Shown piece after piece: positions 24,869 through 35,069 of a stretch of DNA of 64,000 nucleotides; the stretch's first letter is position 1; each line of letters begins with the position of its first letter. Made by a program: the position numbers and the translations under genes. Under the pieces are notes generated by a model, which saw only the letters and a list, made by a program, of their open reading frames with translations, was not told where the DNA came from and did no database searches. The stretch is from Streptomyces sp. NBC_00289 (GTDB lineage Bacteria > Actinomycetota > Actinomycetes > Streptomycetales > Streptomycetaceae): positions 10,354,001 through 10,418,000 of the forward strand of contig NZ_CP108046.1 of the NCBI RefSeq assembly GCF_041435115.1. Direction: 5' to 3'.

Positions 24869-27800
24869 CTATTTGGTACGAAATATCCAGAAACCTCTAT
24901 ATCCGCGAGCCCTCCTCTCTATATCGACAGCAACTCGTTGCGGGTTTCGCCATTCAATAATTCCACCCACGTTCCTGACGGTGAATGTGTGGTTTAGAGT
25001 TTTAGGTATGGAGTGATTGTGTCCAACTACTATGGCGCGGGAACCGTCTCCCATGCTGCGAATTCTCCGCTCAAGCTGACTGTTATTGCTGGCCGTCAGT
25101 ACGCCTTCTTTAATGCCTAGAGACCTTTGATAATCTTCAATATCCCAGACGTACCCTGCATCCTTCTCTTCGTAAGCTGGAACTGCGAGGGCGGGGTGGT
25201 TATTCGCCGTGGCATCGTCCGCAATCGAGGCTCCTATGCAGTTATAGGTGCCACACCAAGGGTTGACTCCATCTGTCGTCGGATCAAGAACCGGTTCCAA
25301 AAATGAACCGCCTAGTTTCTGACCTTCGTCCAAGATGTCAACGATATCGCCCACAGCTTGCCATGCCGAATAGTCGAGATTCCCTATGCCGGTGTGGGTC
25401 AAAACTTCCGCAGTGCCATACGCGAGACTGGCTGCTGCGGCGGTTATGGCGGCGGTGTCGATGACGGCGCCGACGTTGGTGTTGTAGGTTTCGCGGTTGA
25501 TTCCGGCGAGTTCGTCGTAGGGGTCGGTGAGGCTGTAGGAGATGCCTTCGTTTCGGAGGCGGTCCCAGGTGTAGACGTAGTCGTCGTAGGTGGCTTTGAT
25601 GTCGTCGAGGATTTGTTGGGTGTTGTTGATGATGGGGGTGAAGGAGCCGCCGTCGGAGCCGGCGTTGCCGAAGGTTCCGTAGGGGTTGCCGAAGCCGAAG
25701 TTTCCGCCGCCGAGGCCGGACATGCCGCCGGGGCCGCCGGGGGTTTCGTAGCCGGACTGGTATTGGCCGGTGCCGATGGCGCCGGCGGTCATGATGCCGG
25801 CGGTGACGTTGTTGCTGGGGCAGAGGCCGAGGGGGCAGGTGGGGTCGTTGCCGGTGGGGTCGGTGTGGTTGAGGGGGCTGGCGTTTGCATAGTTGTAGGG
25901 GTGGTTGCTCAGGACGGTGTCGGGGGTGAGGAACTGGTTTTGGTCGGGGTCGTAGGCGCGGGCGTTCATGTTGATGAGGCCGAGGTTGTCGTCGTGTTCC
26001 TGGCCGGTGTAGCCGTGGGTGTGGCTGCCGGTGGTGGTGGTGCGGGTGCCGGCGGCGGTGGTGCGGGCGCCGTAGGGGTCGTAGAAGAAGGTCTGGCCTA
26101 TCTGGCCGGTGTCGTTGACGGTGGTGGAGACGGATCCGAGCTGGTCGGTGAGGGTGTAGTCGATTTTTGTGCCGGTGGCGTCGTGGACGGCCTGGCCGAT
26201 GGCACCTTCGGGGCCGGTGAGGTAGAAGACGTAGGAGTGTTTGCCGGCGGTGTCGGTGCGGTCCTCGAAGAGGCCGGGGAGGGTGAAGGACGTGCCGTCG
26301 GGGCCGGTTTTCTTGATGCGGGTGCCGAAGGCGTCGTAGGCGAAGGTGGTGGTTTTTCCGTCTTTGGTGACGGTGCGGGGCAGGTCGAAGGGGGTGTAGG
26401 TGGTGGCCCTGAGGGTGGTGGTGGTTTTCTTGGTGGCTTCCTGGCGGCCGAGGGTGTCGTAGGTGTAGGTCTCGTCGACGGCGGGTTCGCCGCCGGTGGT
26501 GGTGCGGCTGGTCAGGGCGTGGGGCAGGGTGCCGTCGTTGCGGCCGTAGGTGCGGGTGTCGGTCAGGCCCTTGTTGTTGGTGACGGTCTCGAGGTTGCCG
26601 ATGGTGTTGTAGCCGTAGCTGGTGGTGAGTTGGGGGTCGGGGCCGTTGGTGAGGTTCCAGCCGGTGAGCTGGTCGAAGTCGTTGTAGGTGAAGGTTTCGC
26701 TGCGGTTGGCGGTGGTGTCGGTCTGGGTGCGGGTGTGGACCATGCCGTCGTCGTAGTAGGTGTATCCGCGGTTTTGCAGGACTGCCTTGTCGGAGGCCCG
26801 TTCGGCGGTGGACTTCTCCAGCCGGCCGGTCTGCGGGTTGTAGGTGTTGCTGAGGCTGATGGTTGCGCCGGCGCCCAGGGTGGCGGCGGTCAGGGCCATG
26901 TCCGCGTTGCGGGCGGTGGCGTGCCACAGCTGCTTGGGGGCCTGCGGGTCGGTGGTGTCCTTGATGTCACTGATGTGACCGTAGGTGTTGTAGGTGGGGG
27001 ACACGCTCAGGCGGTTGCGGCCGGGAACGGCCGGGTAGGTCATCGTGTCGGGACGGCCCTGGGCGTCGTAGTGCTGGTCGGTCTTGTAGGTGGTGTTGGT
27101 GGCCGCATCGGTGTAGTCGGTGCCGATGGGGCGGCCCATGTCGTCGTAGCGGTAGGCGGTGGTGATGTTGTCGCCGCTGGTGGCACGGTCCAGCTGGCCC
27201 ACACCGTTTTGGGCGGTGTCCCACACGTAGGTGTCGGTGCGTTTGGTGCCGCCGACGTCAGCGACGGTCGAGGTGGGGCGGCCCAGGGCGTCGTAGTGGT
27301 AGCCGGTCTGCTGGCCGGGACGGGTGGTCGTGTTGACCTGTCCGTTGCCGTAGTAGCTGGTGGTGGATGTTCCCCGGTCGGGGTCGGTCAGCTTGGTGGG
27401 CCTGCCCAGGATGTCGAAGTCGGTGGTGGTCTTGTTGCCCTTGTCGTCCGTGACAACGCTCTGCAGCCGCTTGTAGGCGTAGGTGGTGGTGACGTCTGCG
27501 GTGGTGCCGCCCGGCTTGCGGAGCTTGCCGACGGTGGTGCGTATCCGGCCGTCGACGTCGGTGGTGGTCACGGTCTTCGCGCCGCGGGGATCCTCGGTCT
27601 GGGTGGTGAAGAACGAGGGGTAGGTCACGCTCGAGTTGGTCTCGTCCGGGTACTCGGTCTCGGTCGGCCGGTCCAGGCTGTCGTAAAAGACGGACGTCGC
27701 CTCGGACGGGTCCGGGGTGCCGGCGGAGGGCCGGGTGGTGTAGGCGACGCGGCCCAGGTTGTCGTAGCCGGTGGCGGTGGTGACCGTTTCCCCGGCGAAA

Positions 27801-30800
27801 CCGGTGGTGGTGGTCAGGTGGGTGTTGCCCGCCGGCGCCGTGACCGTCTTCGTCACGTTCTGGCCGGTGGTGGCCGTCACCTGCATGCCCAGCACGTTCC
27901 CGCCCGCAGTGACCTTGTAGGGGGCGTAGGCGAGGGTGGTCGGCTGAGTACCGTCGGCCTCGCTGCGCACCGGGCGGCCCAGGTCATCGACGGATGTCGT
28001 GGAGCCGGTGCCGTTGACGTCCTCGGTCGCAACCGTGACGCCGAGCGCGGGGTGGACCGCCTGCCAGGTGGTGGGCCGGTAGGCGGCCACCGCATACTCC
28101 TGCCAGGTCTGCGAGGGGTAGATCCGCTCATCCGGCTGCGTCGAGCCGAACATTTTGCCGTTGTCGTATTCGAGGTGGGTGACCTGGTCCGGCCGGCCTG
28201 GCGCACTCGCCGTCATCTTGACCGGCACACCCAGGCCGTCGAACTCGGTGCGCGCACTGCTGCGCAGCTCGTCCGTATTGCCCGGCTCGGTGTGCACTGC
28301 GGTGGGCAGACCACGCTCGTCGTGCTCGAAACCGGTGACGGTGGTCACCGGGCTGCTGGTGCCGGCCTCGGTCTGCTGTGCGGTCTGTTTCTCGGGCAGG
28401 CCGACCAGCCAGTCGAGCTGCCGCTGCGGCGAGAGGTCGAAATCGGTGTGTGTGCTGCCGCTGACCCCACCGGTCGTGGCACTGGTGGTGTCGGTGAGAT
28501 TGCCGTAGGAGTCATACGTGCTCGAGGCCTTGACCTGCTTGTCGGGGCCGCTCTGCGGCTGGTGCTCCACCCACTCGACGTGCTGTGCATTCTCAGAGCC
28601 GGCCAGTGACTCGCCCCAGTTGATCGCGACGCTCTGATCCCACACGTCGGTGCCGGTGTTCTTCGGGAACACCGCGAACGTCTTGCCGCCGTTGCCGGGC
28701 CGGTACTCGTCACTGCTGCCGGTCACCGAAATCCGGGCATTCGCCGCGGCCGGCTTGTCCGCCACCTCGTTCTGGCTGAGGATCGGCGTCACCGTGGTCA
28801 CCGTCTTGGGGCGCCCCGCGAACGGATACCGCTTCCCCCCGTCGAACGTGGTCCGCAGATCGTAGGTGGTGACCGTCTGCGACGGCCGGGTGGGCTTCCA
28901 GCTGGTTACTTCACCAAAACCGAGGAAACCCTGCCGGACATGCGCGACCGGATCCCGGTAGGAGAAGTACTCACTCGAACCCAGCGACGTCATCAGCCCG
29001 TGCTCACGGGTGAGCAGCTCCCGCACCACCGTCATCCCCCGCCGCATACACTGCAACGGTGCCTGGCAGGTGTCCTCACCCATCAGATCCGGGTGGTCAT
29101 TCCACTCCTGCGAGTAAGTGACTACATTCCGGGAATATGGTGCATCCTCGTCGCGCACATCACTGATCCGCGTTCCGCCGGACTGAGGCGCGTTCTGGAT
29201 CATGACTTTCAGTGCGGTCTTCTCGGCACGCAGCAGATCGAGAAGGCCGTCGCCGTTGAAGTCACCCAGCTTCGCCATCCGGTCGATCGGACCGGCCGTG
29301 ACCTCATCGACCGAGAACGTGCCGTCCCCCTTCGACAGCATGATGGCCACATATTTCTGCACCGGACCGTCGATTTCCGACCGGAAACCGACGACGTCGT
29401 CCCGGCCGTCACCGTTCACGTCGGCGACCTGAACATTTTCTTCCGTGGCGGGAAGGCTCCCCAGAGGAATCTGCACGGCCTTGCCGTCCCAGAAGAGACC
29501 GGCACCGGTGTTCCACAGCATGACACTGTCCGCACCTTGCACTTTGGACATCATCAGAGTGTCCTGCAGGCCGTCGCCGTTATAGTCCCCGGGCCGGATA
29601 ATCCAATTGGCCAGTGCATTGAACCTGTAGCCGAGATAGAGACCACCCTCGGCGTCGTCCGGTGAGGAAACCTTCCGCGAAGACACTCCCTGCGGCGCAA
29701 GGGGTGAAAACTTCCAGCCGCCCGTCCCCACGGCGTCATCCGCGCCCTTGCCCGGCACAGCCTGAAGAGCGCCCGAGCCGTCACTGCCGGCACGCACCGC
29801 AACGGTGTGCTGCCCCGTCGAACACGCGAACTTGCCGTTGTAGTCGGGGGTGGTCAGCGGCTTGTCCAGGATCAGGTCCGCTCGTCCGTCACCATCAGTG
29901 TCGGACACACGCGCCCCCGGGCACTTGCCGGGGATGTCGGAGTTGACCGAGGGACCGAAGGTGCCACCGCCCTTGTTCATCCGCACCGACAAGGTCCGCC
30001 GGTTGCCCTCATCCGGACTCGCGCTGGGAACATCCGCCGAGATCCGGTCCATCAAACCGTCGCCGTCAAGGTCCGCAAAATCGGAGAAATAGCCGTCGGC
30101 GTCGAAGACCAGACTGGTGCTGTCGAACCGGTGCGCCCCCTTGTTCCAGCGCAGCATCCGCTCATGCGTCCCGGTCAGATCCACTGTCTTGACCATGAAC
30201 TCCGGTGTGCCATCACCCTCGATGTCCACCGGCCGGCCCTCCCGCAGGTCCAGCCCCGGCGCGTTACCGACCGGCAGGACGTCCGGGAACCCTCCCACCC
30301 CGCTGACCTGCCGCCGGTCCGCAAGCGGCGAGACAACTCCCGCCGCATTGCGCGAACCCAGCCGCGCCTCGACCTGCCGTCCGGTGGCACTGCTGTTCTG
30401 GGTCAGGAGGTCGTCGCTGCCGTCACCGTCCACGTCCAGCACCTGCGCAGACGGACGCAGGCCGTCGGGGCTCGGCTCGGAAGCAGGATTCCAGTTCCCC
30501 AAAGATGAGGTGGTGAACGACGGCAGATCCTCCGCCCCCGTCCACCTGAATTCTCTGTACGGCAGGCAGCCGCCCTTCGCCCCGCACTCCTGGACCTTCC
30601 ACAACAGACTGCGCGTCTTGTCATGGTCCGCGGTGCCCGCACCCCGGTAGGTGAAATTGTAGGTGCGCACCGCGGTGGTGGCCGTCGGGTTGGGCGCCTT
30701 CATCGTGACGGACTTGACGCGTTCGTCGTTGACGTACCGCACCCCGTTCACCCACGCGGACGTCGCATCATGACGGGACTCGTAGGCGAACTCGACACTC

Positions 30801-31747
30801 CGGGCCGCATCCCGGCCCGGCCCGAACGTGTAATCAATCTTCTTCAGCGGATACTTGTTGCCGAACTGAGCAGACGTCGTCGGGTCATAGGTGTACCGCA
30901 TCTCATTGCCCGAACGGTCCTTCACACTCTTCAGCAGCCAGATCACCCGCGGCATCGAATGCACCGTCGAATGCTGCTTCACATACGGCGCGGACATGAT
31001 GTCCGGTATCCGCTTGGTGAAAACCGTCCCGTCCGGGGTGTGATACACCTCCGTCCTGAGCTCTTCCCACTCCTTCGCCAGATTGACGGAATCGGTGGTA
31101 CGCAGCGCCGCCTGCGCCTCATACGTGCTGATCCGGCCATCCTTGCCGTAGACCAGGAACTTGTCCGGGCCCATATCCGGATTATTGGCGTTCACCGAAA
31201 CAATCTTGGCGAAACCGTCGCTCTCGGTCCGGTACTCGGTGCCGTCAGCCCCGTACTCGCCGGACTGCCCCGGCCCGGACGCACCCACACCGACCAGCTT
31301 CGCCCCGTCCAGGCAGTACCGGTCCTTCTTGTCGTAGGAAATACCCGACCGGGCGCCCTCACTGTCCGGAGCCGTGGCGCACCGGGTGATCGACGAGCCC
31401 ATCCCCGACAACGACCAGCCCAGCCCGAAAGCCCCATCACCCCCGCTGCTGGAATAGTTCAACGACAGCTGCGGCTGCACCCCGGCCCGGCCCTCGGGCA
31501 CAGTCAGCGGCATCCCATAGGTAAACGCCCCGTTCGGCCCCACACTCCCCGAACCCGGCAGATAACCCGCCTTCGCCGCCGCCGCGGGATCACCCGACGG
31601 AACCGGCAGAGGATGCTTCGGTACCGGCGGGCCATCGGCCGCAACCGCACCCGGCGCAAACACCACCGGTCCAATCGACCCCACCAGAGCAGCAGCAACT
31701 CCCGCCGCCACCGACGATCTCAACAACCGTCTCTTCAATTTCCACAT
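24869..31747 (-). CDS. secreted RHS/SpvB polymorphic toxin
   Basis: 2,292 residues from the ATG that opens a signal peptide (MWKLKRRLLRSSVAAG...AVA). A frame 26 codons longer exists but would bury that signal. Order of parts: SpvB-like domain (~60-350, VQPQLSLNYSSSGGDGAFGL), at least six FG-GAP/VCBS-type DxDGDG repeats (~420-850, e.g. DVDGDGSDDL, DYNGDGLQDT), a TcdB-like middle (RQGFLGFGEV), many YD repeats (YDNLGR, YDALGR), then the RHS core border ARAYDPDQNQFLTPDT...DPTGNDP near 1966. A 326-residue variable tip follows. Its last ~130 residues (NCIGASIADD, ALAVPA, LNHTFTVRNVGG, EWRNPQ) resemble papain-fold deamidase toxins with a Cys-His-Asn/Asp triad. The tip DNA is visibly A+T richer, a sign of tip exchange. 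Confidence 0.9.
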   Translation of the reverse strand: MWKLKRRLLRSSVAAGVAAALVGSIGPVVFAPGAVAADGPPVPKHPLPVPSGDPAAAAKAGYLPGSGSVGPNGAFTYGMPLTVPEGRAGVQPQLSLNYSSSGGDGAFGLGWSLSGMGSSITRCATAPDSEGARSGISYDKKDRYCLDGAKLVGVGASGPGQSGEYGADGTEYRTESDGFAKIVSVNANNPDMGPDKFLVYGKDGRISTYEAQAALRTTDSVNLAKEWEELRTEVYHTPDGTVFTKRIPDIMSAPYVKQHSTVHSMPRVIWLLKSVKDRSGNEMRYTYDPTTSAQFGNKYPLKKIDYTFGPGRDAARSVEFAYESRHDATSAWVNGVRYVNDERVKSVTMKAPNPTATTAVRTYNFTYRGAGTADHDKTRSLLWKVQECGAKGGCLPYREFRWTGAEDLPSFTTSSLGNWNPASEPSPDGLRPSAQVLDVDGDGSDDLLTQNSSATGRQVEARLGSRNAAGVVSPLADRRQVSGVGGFPDVLPVGNAPGLDLREGRPVDIEGDGTPEFMVKTVDLTGTHERMLRWNKGAHRFDSTSLVFDADGYFSDFADLDGDGLMDRISADVPSASPDEGNRRTLSVRMNKGGGTFGPSVNSDIPGKCPGARVSDTDGDGRADLILDKPLTTPDYNGKFACSTGQHTVAVRAGSDGSGALQAVPGKGADDAVGTGGWKFSPLAPQGVSSRKVSSPDDAEGGLYLGYRFNALANWIIRPGDYNGDGLQDTLMMSKVQGADSVMLWNTGAGLFWDGKAVQIPLGSLPATEENVQVADVNGDGRDDVVGFRSEIDGPVQKYVAIMLSKGDGTFSVDEVTAGPIDRMAKLGDFNGDGLLDLLRAEKTALKVMIQNAPQSGGTRISDVRDEDAPYSRNVVTYSQEWNDHPDLMGEDTCQAPLQCMRRGMTVVRELLTREHGLMTSLGSSEYFSYRDPVAHVRQGFLGFGEVTSWKPTRPSQTVTTYDLRTTFDGGKRYPFAGRPKTVTTVTPILSQNEVADKPAAANARISVTGSSDEYRPGNGGKTFAVFPKNTGTDVWDQSVAINWGESLAGSENAQHVEWVEHQPQSGPDKQVKASSTYDSYGNLTDTTSATTGGVSGSTHTDFDLSPQRQLDWLVGLPEKQTAQQTEAGTSSPVTTVTGFEHDERGLPTAVHTEPGNTDELRSSARTEFDGLGVPVKMTASAPGRPDQVTHLEYDNGKMFGSTQPDERIYPSQTWQEYAVAAYRPTTWQAVHPALGVTVATEDVNGTGSTTSVDDLGRPVRSEADGTQPTTLAYAPYKVTAGGNVLGMQVTATTGQNVTKTVTAPAGNTHLTTTTGFAGETVTTATGYDNLGRVAYTTRPSAGTPDPSEATSVFYDSLDRPTETEYPDETNSSVTYPSFFTTQTEDPRGAKTVTTTDVDGRIRTTVGKLRKPGGTTADVTTTYAYKRLQSVVTDDKGNKTTTDFDILGRPTKLTDPDRGTSTTSYYGNGQVNTTTRPGQQTGYHYDALGRPTSTVADVGGTKRTDTYVWDTAQNGVGQLDRATSGDNITTAYRYDDMGRPIGTDYTDAATNTTYKTDQHYDAQGRPDTMTYPAVPGRNRLSVSPTYNTYGHISDIKDTTDPQAPKQLWHATARNADMALTAATLGAGATISLSNTYNPQTGRLEKSTAERASDKAVLQNRGYTYYDDGMVHTRTQTDTTANRSETFTYNDFDQLTGWNLTNGPDPQLTTSYGYNTIGNLETVTNNKGLTDTRTYGRNDGTLPHALTSRTTTGGEPAVDETYTYDTLGRQEATKKTTTTLRATTYTPFDLPRTVTKDGKTTTFAYDAFGTRIKKTGPDGTSFTLPGLFEDRTDTAGKHSYVFYLTGPEGAIGQAVHDATGTKIDYTLTDQLGSVSTTVNDTGQIGQTFFYDPYGARTTAAGTRTTTTGSHTHGYTGQEHDDNLGLINMNARAYDPDQNQFLTPDTVLSNHPYNYANASPLNHTDPTGNDPTCPLGLCPSNNVTAGIMTAGAIGTGQYQSGYETPGGPGGMSGLGGGNFGFGNPYGTFGNAGSDGGSFTPIINNTQQILDDIKATYDDYVYTWDRLRNEGISYSLTDPYDELAGINRETYNTNVGAVIDTAAITAAAASLAYGTAEVLTHTGIGNLDYSAWQAVGDIVDILDEGQKLGGSFLEPVLDPTTDGVNPWCGTYNCIGASIADDATANNHPALAVPAYEEKDAGYVWDIEDYQRSLGIKEGVLTASNNSQLERRIRSMGDGSRAIVVGHNHSIPKTLNHTFTVRNVGGIIEWRNPQRVAVDIERRARGYRGFWIFRTK

Positions 31748-31945
31748 GACACGACTTTCAGAAGAAGAGGAAAACAAGAAAGGGCGCAGCACCTGGCGAC
31801 CGGCCTGCCCAGTCACTTCGCGCACCGCGCCGAAAGCAGGACCCTCGAAGAGCCCCTCACACCCCGACCTCCCACCTCGATTTCCCCAACACGGAGGTGG
31901 CGAGGGTCGGAATTCTCACGCGCTGGAAACAACAGATTCCGGCAG

Positions 31946-32974
31946 TTACAGGACGGCAAGGATGTCGACGGCGAACACCAAAGTGGAGCCCGCCGGGACG
32001 CCGGCGTGTGACCGCGTCCCGTACGCCTTGCCCGGAGGGACCACGAGCAGGACCCGGCTGCCGGCCTTCTGGTCGCGCAGCCCCTCCTCCCAGCCCTTGA
32101 TCACCTCACCGGCACCCATACGCACCAGCACCGGCTGCCCCCGCTGGGCGGTGGAGTCGAACACCTCGGCCGGCTTGCCGCGGCCGGACGCCCAGACGGC
32201 TCCGGCGTAGTGCACCAACACCCTGCTGCGCGGCCCCACCGGCCGGCCCGAACCCGCGATCAGCGTGCGGGCCACCAGACGCCGGGGCGGCGAACCCTCC
32301 GGCACCGTCAGGGCGAACTGCCCCGGCGCCGAACTGTCCACCCGCGGCAGACCCGCAGCCGGACGCGCGGTGCCTGCCACCGCCGTAACCGGATCGATCA
32401 CCGCGGCAATGTCAAGAACAAAAACTAGTGTGTCCTTCGCCGACACACCGGCCGACTGCAACCGGTCCAGGCCGAACACCCCACCCGGCGGAACCACTGC
32501 CATCACCCGGCTCCCCGCCCGCCGGCCGGCCACCGCCCGCTCCAAAGCGGGCAACAGCGAACCCCCACCCGCAGTGAACACCTGCGGCCTCCCGCCACCG
32601 CGCCGGGAATCCATCACCGTCCGGCCGGACTTCCACACCTTCGCCACATAGTGCGCCACCACCACCCGGCCCTTCCGAACCTCCGGCCCCTTCCCGGCCG
32701 ACACGGTACGCACCACGAACGCCCTACCCGGCGCCTCACGCGGAATCCCGACCACCGGCCTGCCGCCCGCCTTCCCCGACACCACAGGCAGCACCGCAGC
32801 AGAAGCCACCGGCGCCGGCACCGCAACCGGAGACGGGGAATGCCGGGCAGCAGCCGACCGCCCCCCACCCGCACCCGCATCACAGCCCCCAGCCACACCC
32901 ACCGCAAACACCACCACCGGCACACACCAAAACCGCCGATACCGCAACCAGCCAGCCACAATCACGCCTCTCAA
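31946..32974 (-). CDS. lipoprotein with two FKBP prolyl isomerase domains
   Basis: 342 residues. Signal peptide with lipobox VAGGC near residue 31, then an Ala/Pro-rich linker. Domain 1 (~100-200: VVVAHYVAKVWKSGRTVMDS, ALERAVAGRRAGSRVMAVVP) lacks several canonical residues. Domain 2 (~235-342: VLVHYAGAVWASG, FDSTAQRGQPVLVRMG, VIKGWEEGLRDQKAGSRVLL, VPPGKAYG) is canonical FKBP. Lipid-anchored FKBPs fold exported proteins outside the membrane. It lies 198 bases upstream of the RHS gene on the same strand, so it may help fold or release the toxin. That functional link is inference. Confidence 0.88.
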   Translation of the reverse strand: MRGVIVAGWLRYRRFWCVPVVVFAVGVAGGCDAGAGGGRSAAARHSPSPVAVPAPVASAAVLPVVSGKAGGRPVVGIPREAPGRAFVVRTVSAGKGPEVRKGRVVVAHYVAKVWKSGRTVMDSRRGGGRPQVFTAGGGSLLPALERAVAGRRAGSRVMAVVPPGGVFGLDRLQSAGVSAKDTLVFVLDIAAVIDPVTAVAGTARPAAGLPRVDSSAPGQFALTVPEGSPPRRLVARTLIAGSGRPVGPRSRVLVHYAGAVWASGRGKPAEVFDSTAQRGQPVLVRMGAGEVIKGWEEGLRDQKAGSRVLLVVPPGKAYGTRSHAGVPAGSTLVFAVDILAVL

Positions 32975-33340
32975 TACCGCTCAAACATACAAAGGGAAAG
33001 GTTTACGGAATCCACCATCCGAATCACGCGAATGAGACCGGCACAGCAATCGAGAGCCTCGAGCGTTATCCTCGCCAGGACTCTGCGCGGCGGGATTCCT
33101 CAGCAGAGGCCGCCAACCCATTCGGCCTATAACGGCAACCGAATGAAACCGACGGAATGCATACCCCCACCGGCGGGACCAAAAATCACCGACTCCCCGA
33201 CGGGCCCGAACACCACACTTGGGGCGGCCAGAACCCCGGCTAAGCCGCAAACCTTTTTCGAAGTGACCACCGATCGGGTAACAGCTGCTTCCGGCAGGAG
33301 CCGACTCCTGCCACAGGTCGGGAGGAAGCCAACCTACTAA
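32975..33340. other. intergenic region upstream of the FKBP-RHS unit
   Basis: 366 bases with no convincing gene on either strand. It is more A+T rich next to the FKBP start and probably holds its promoter. It ends at the CTAA target duplicate of IS1380 element B (33337-33340). Confidence 0.5.
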
Positions 33341-35014
33341 CCTCGCGCTTTCGCGAGTGGGTCTGTCCGGGTCTTGATCAAAAAAGCGGAGAGTGCTGCT
33401 GACCTGCAACGATGGGACTTGTCGAGGGTCCTGTCACTGCAAGGAAAGAAGCACTCTCCAGGTGAAGAAGAGTAGCGGGTCGTACCCGCGCGTCCGTGTC
33501 GAGGGCGGCGGCCGCGGGGTGGTCTCGCAGGCCGGGGCGGTGCTGCTGGTCGAGACGGCCCGCAAGTGTGGCCTGGACGGTGCGATAGCGGCGGCACTGG
33601 CACCGTGGCGCAAGCCGCGGGCCGTGCACGACCCAGGCAAGATCCTGCTGGATGTGGCGCTGGCCGTCGCGCTCGGCGGCAACTGTCTGGCAGACGTCGG
33701 CATGCTGCGGGCCGAGCCGGCTGTGTTCGGCCCGGTGGCCTCCGATCCGACCGTCTCCCGCCTCGTCGACGCGCTCGCCGCCTCCGGCCCGAAGGCTCTT
33801 GCGGCAATCCGGGGCGCACGTTCCGAAGTACGCACGCGGGTCTGGGAGTTGGCCGGGACAAGCAGTCCGGCCGCCGACGGCCAAGTGATCGTGGACATCG
33901 ACGGGGTACTGGTGCTCGCACACTCCGAGAAGCAGGACGCCACCCCGACCTGGAAGAAGACCTTCGGCCATCACCCGCTCGTCGCGTTCGTCGACCACGG
34001 CCCAGCCGGATCCGGGGAACCGGTGGCCGCCCTGCTGCGGCCCGGCAACGCGGGCTCCAACACCGCCGCCGACCACATCGAAACCGCCCAACTCGCCCTG
34101 GCCCAACTGCCCAAACACCTGCGGCGGGGACGGCAGACACTGATCCGCACCGACTCCGCCGGCGGCACCCACACCTTCCTCGACTGGCTCTCCCGCCGGG
34201 GCCGGTGGCTGTCGTATTCCGTCGGAATGACCACCACCGACGCCATCCACCAGGCCGTACTGAAGATCCCGAAGAAGGCATGGACACCCGCCTACGACGC
34301 CGACGGCACCGAGCGGCCCGGCGCCTGGGTCGCCGAGATCACCGACATGCCCGACCTGAGTACCTGGCCCACGGGCATGCGGCTGATCGTCCGCAAAGAA
34401 CGCCCGCACCCCGGCGCCCAGTTGCGCTTCACCGACCTCGACGGCAACCGGCTCACCTGCTTCGCGACCAACACGAAAGGCGGCCAGCTCGCCGACCTCG
34501 AACTGCGTCACCGCAGACGGGCACGCTGCGAGGACCGCATCCGAGGCGCCCGTGCCACCGGCCTGCGCAATCTGCCCCTGCACGACACGGCCCAGAACCA
34601 GATCTGGCTGGAGATCGTCTCCCTCGCGCTCGACCTCCTCGCCTGGATGCCGATGCTCGCGCTGACCGGCGAGGCCCGCCGCTGGGAACCCAAGAAGCTC
34701 CGGCTGCGGCTGTTCTCCGCCGCCGCTCAGCTCGTGAACACCGGCCGTCGCCGCTGGCTCCGCCTGCCCGCCCGATGGCCCTGGACCGCTGTCATCAGCC
34801 ACGCGATCGTCAGGCTCCACGCCCTGCCGAACCCCGGTTGACCAGCCACATCGCCCGTCCCGACAAACCCGCACCACCACACCGGTGAAGTGGAACCCGG
34901 CGCCCATCCGACGCGAGAGCCGGGCCCTCGGCCTGCCCCAGCCCCGAAAAGACCCCACCACACAAACGCAGAGTCCCCGTCAACAAACCGACAAGGACTC
35001 ATGAACGATCGAGG
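33341..35014 (+). mobile_element. IS1380-family element B
   Basis: Ends CCTCGCGCTTTCG and GAACGATCGAGG, 4-bp duplication CTAA (33337-33340 and 35015-35018), 1674 bp. Confidence 0.9.
33462..34841 (+). CDS. IS1380-family transposase B, intact
   Basis: 459 residues from GTG 33462 (VKKSSGSYPRVRVEG), chosen because it aligns with the start of copy A; an upstream ATG at 33393 exists. Core: GQVIVDIDGVLVLAHSEKQD, GHHPLVAFVDHG, RRGRQTLIRTDSAGGTHTFL and ARCEDRIRGARATGLRNLPL. The frame is complete, so it is likely functional. Confidence 0.88.
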   Translation: MKKSSGSYPRVRVEGGGRGVVSQAGAVLLVETARKCGLDGAIAAALAPWRKPRAVHDPGKILLDVALAVALGGNCLADVGMLRAEPAVFGPVASDPTVSRLVDALAASGPKALAAIRGARSEVRTRVWELAGTSSPAADGQVIVDIDGVLVLAHSEKQDATPTWKKTFGHHPLVAFVDHGPAGSGEPVAALLRPGNAGSNTAADHIETAQLALAQLPKHLRRGRQTLIRTDSAGGTHTFLDWLSRRGRWLSYSVGMTTTDAIHQAVLKIPKKAWTPAYDADGTERPGAWVAEITDMPDLSTWPTGMRLIVRKERPHPGAQLRFTDLDGNRLTCFATNTKGGQLADLELRHRRRARCEDRIRGARATGLRNLPLHDTAQNQIWLEIVSLALDLLAWMPMLALTGEARRWEPKKLRLRLFSAAAQLVNTGRRRWLRLPARWPWTAVISHAIVRLHALPNPG

Positions 35015-35069
35015 CTAAGAGGACCGTTCACCCAGGAGCGACCGCTGGAAAAGGTCAATTGCCAGGAAC

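Noticed and set aside
25358..28609. 1,083-codon open frame on the plus strand opposite the RHS gene
   Set aside because: It is almost only Gly, Val and Ala and is the antisense reflection of GC-rich, repeat-rich RHS codons. No start signal or family motif is present.
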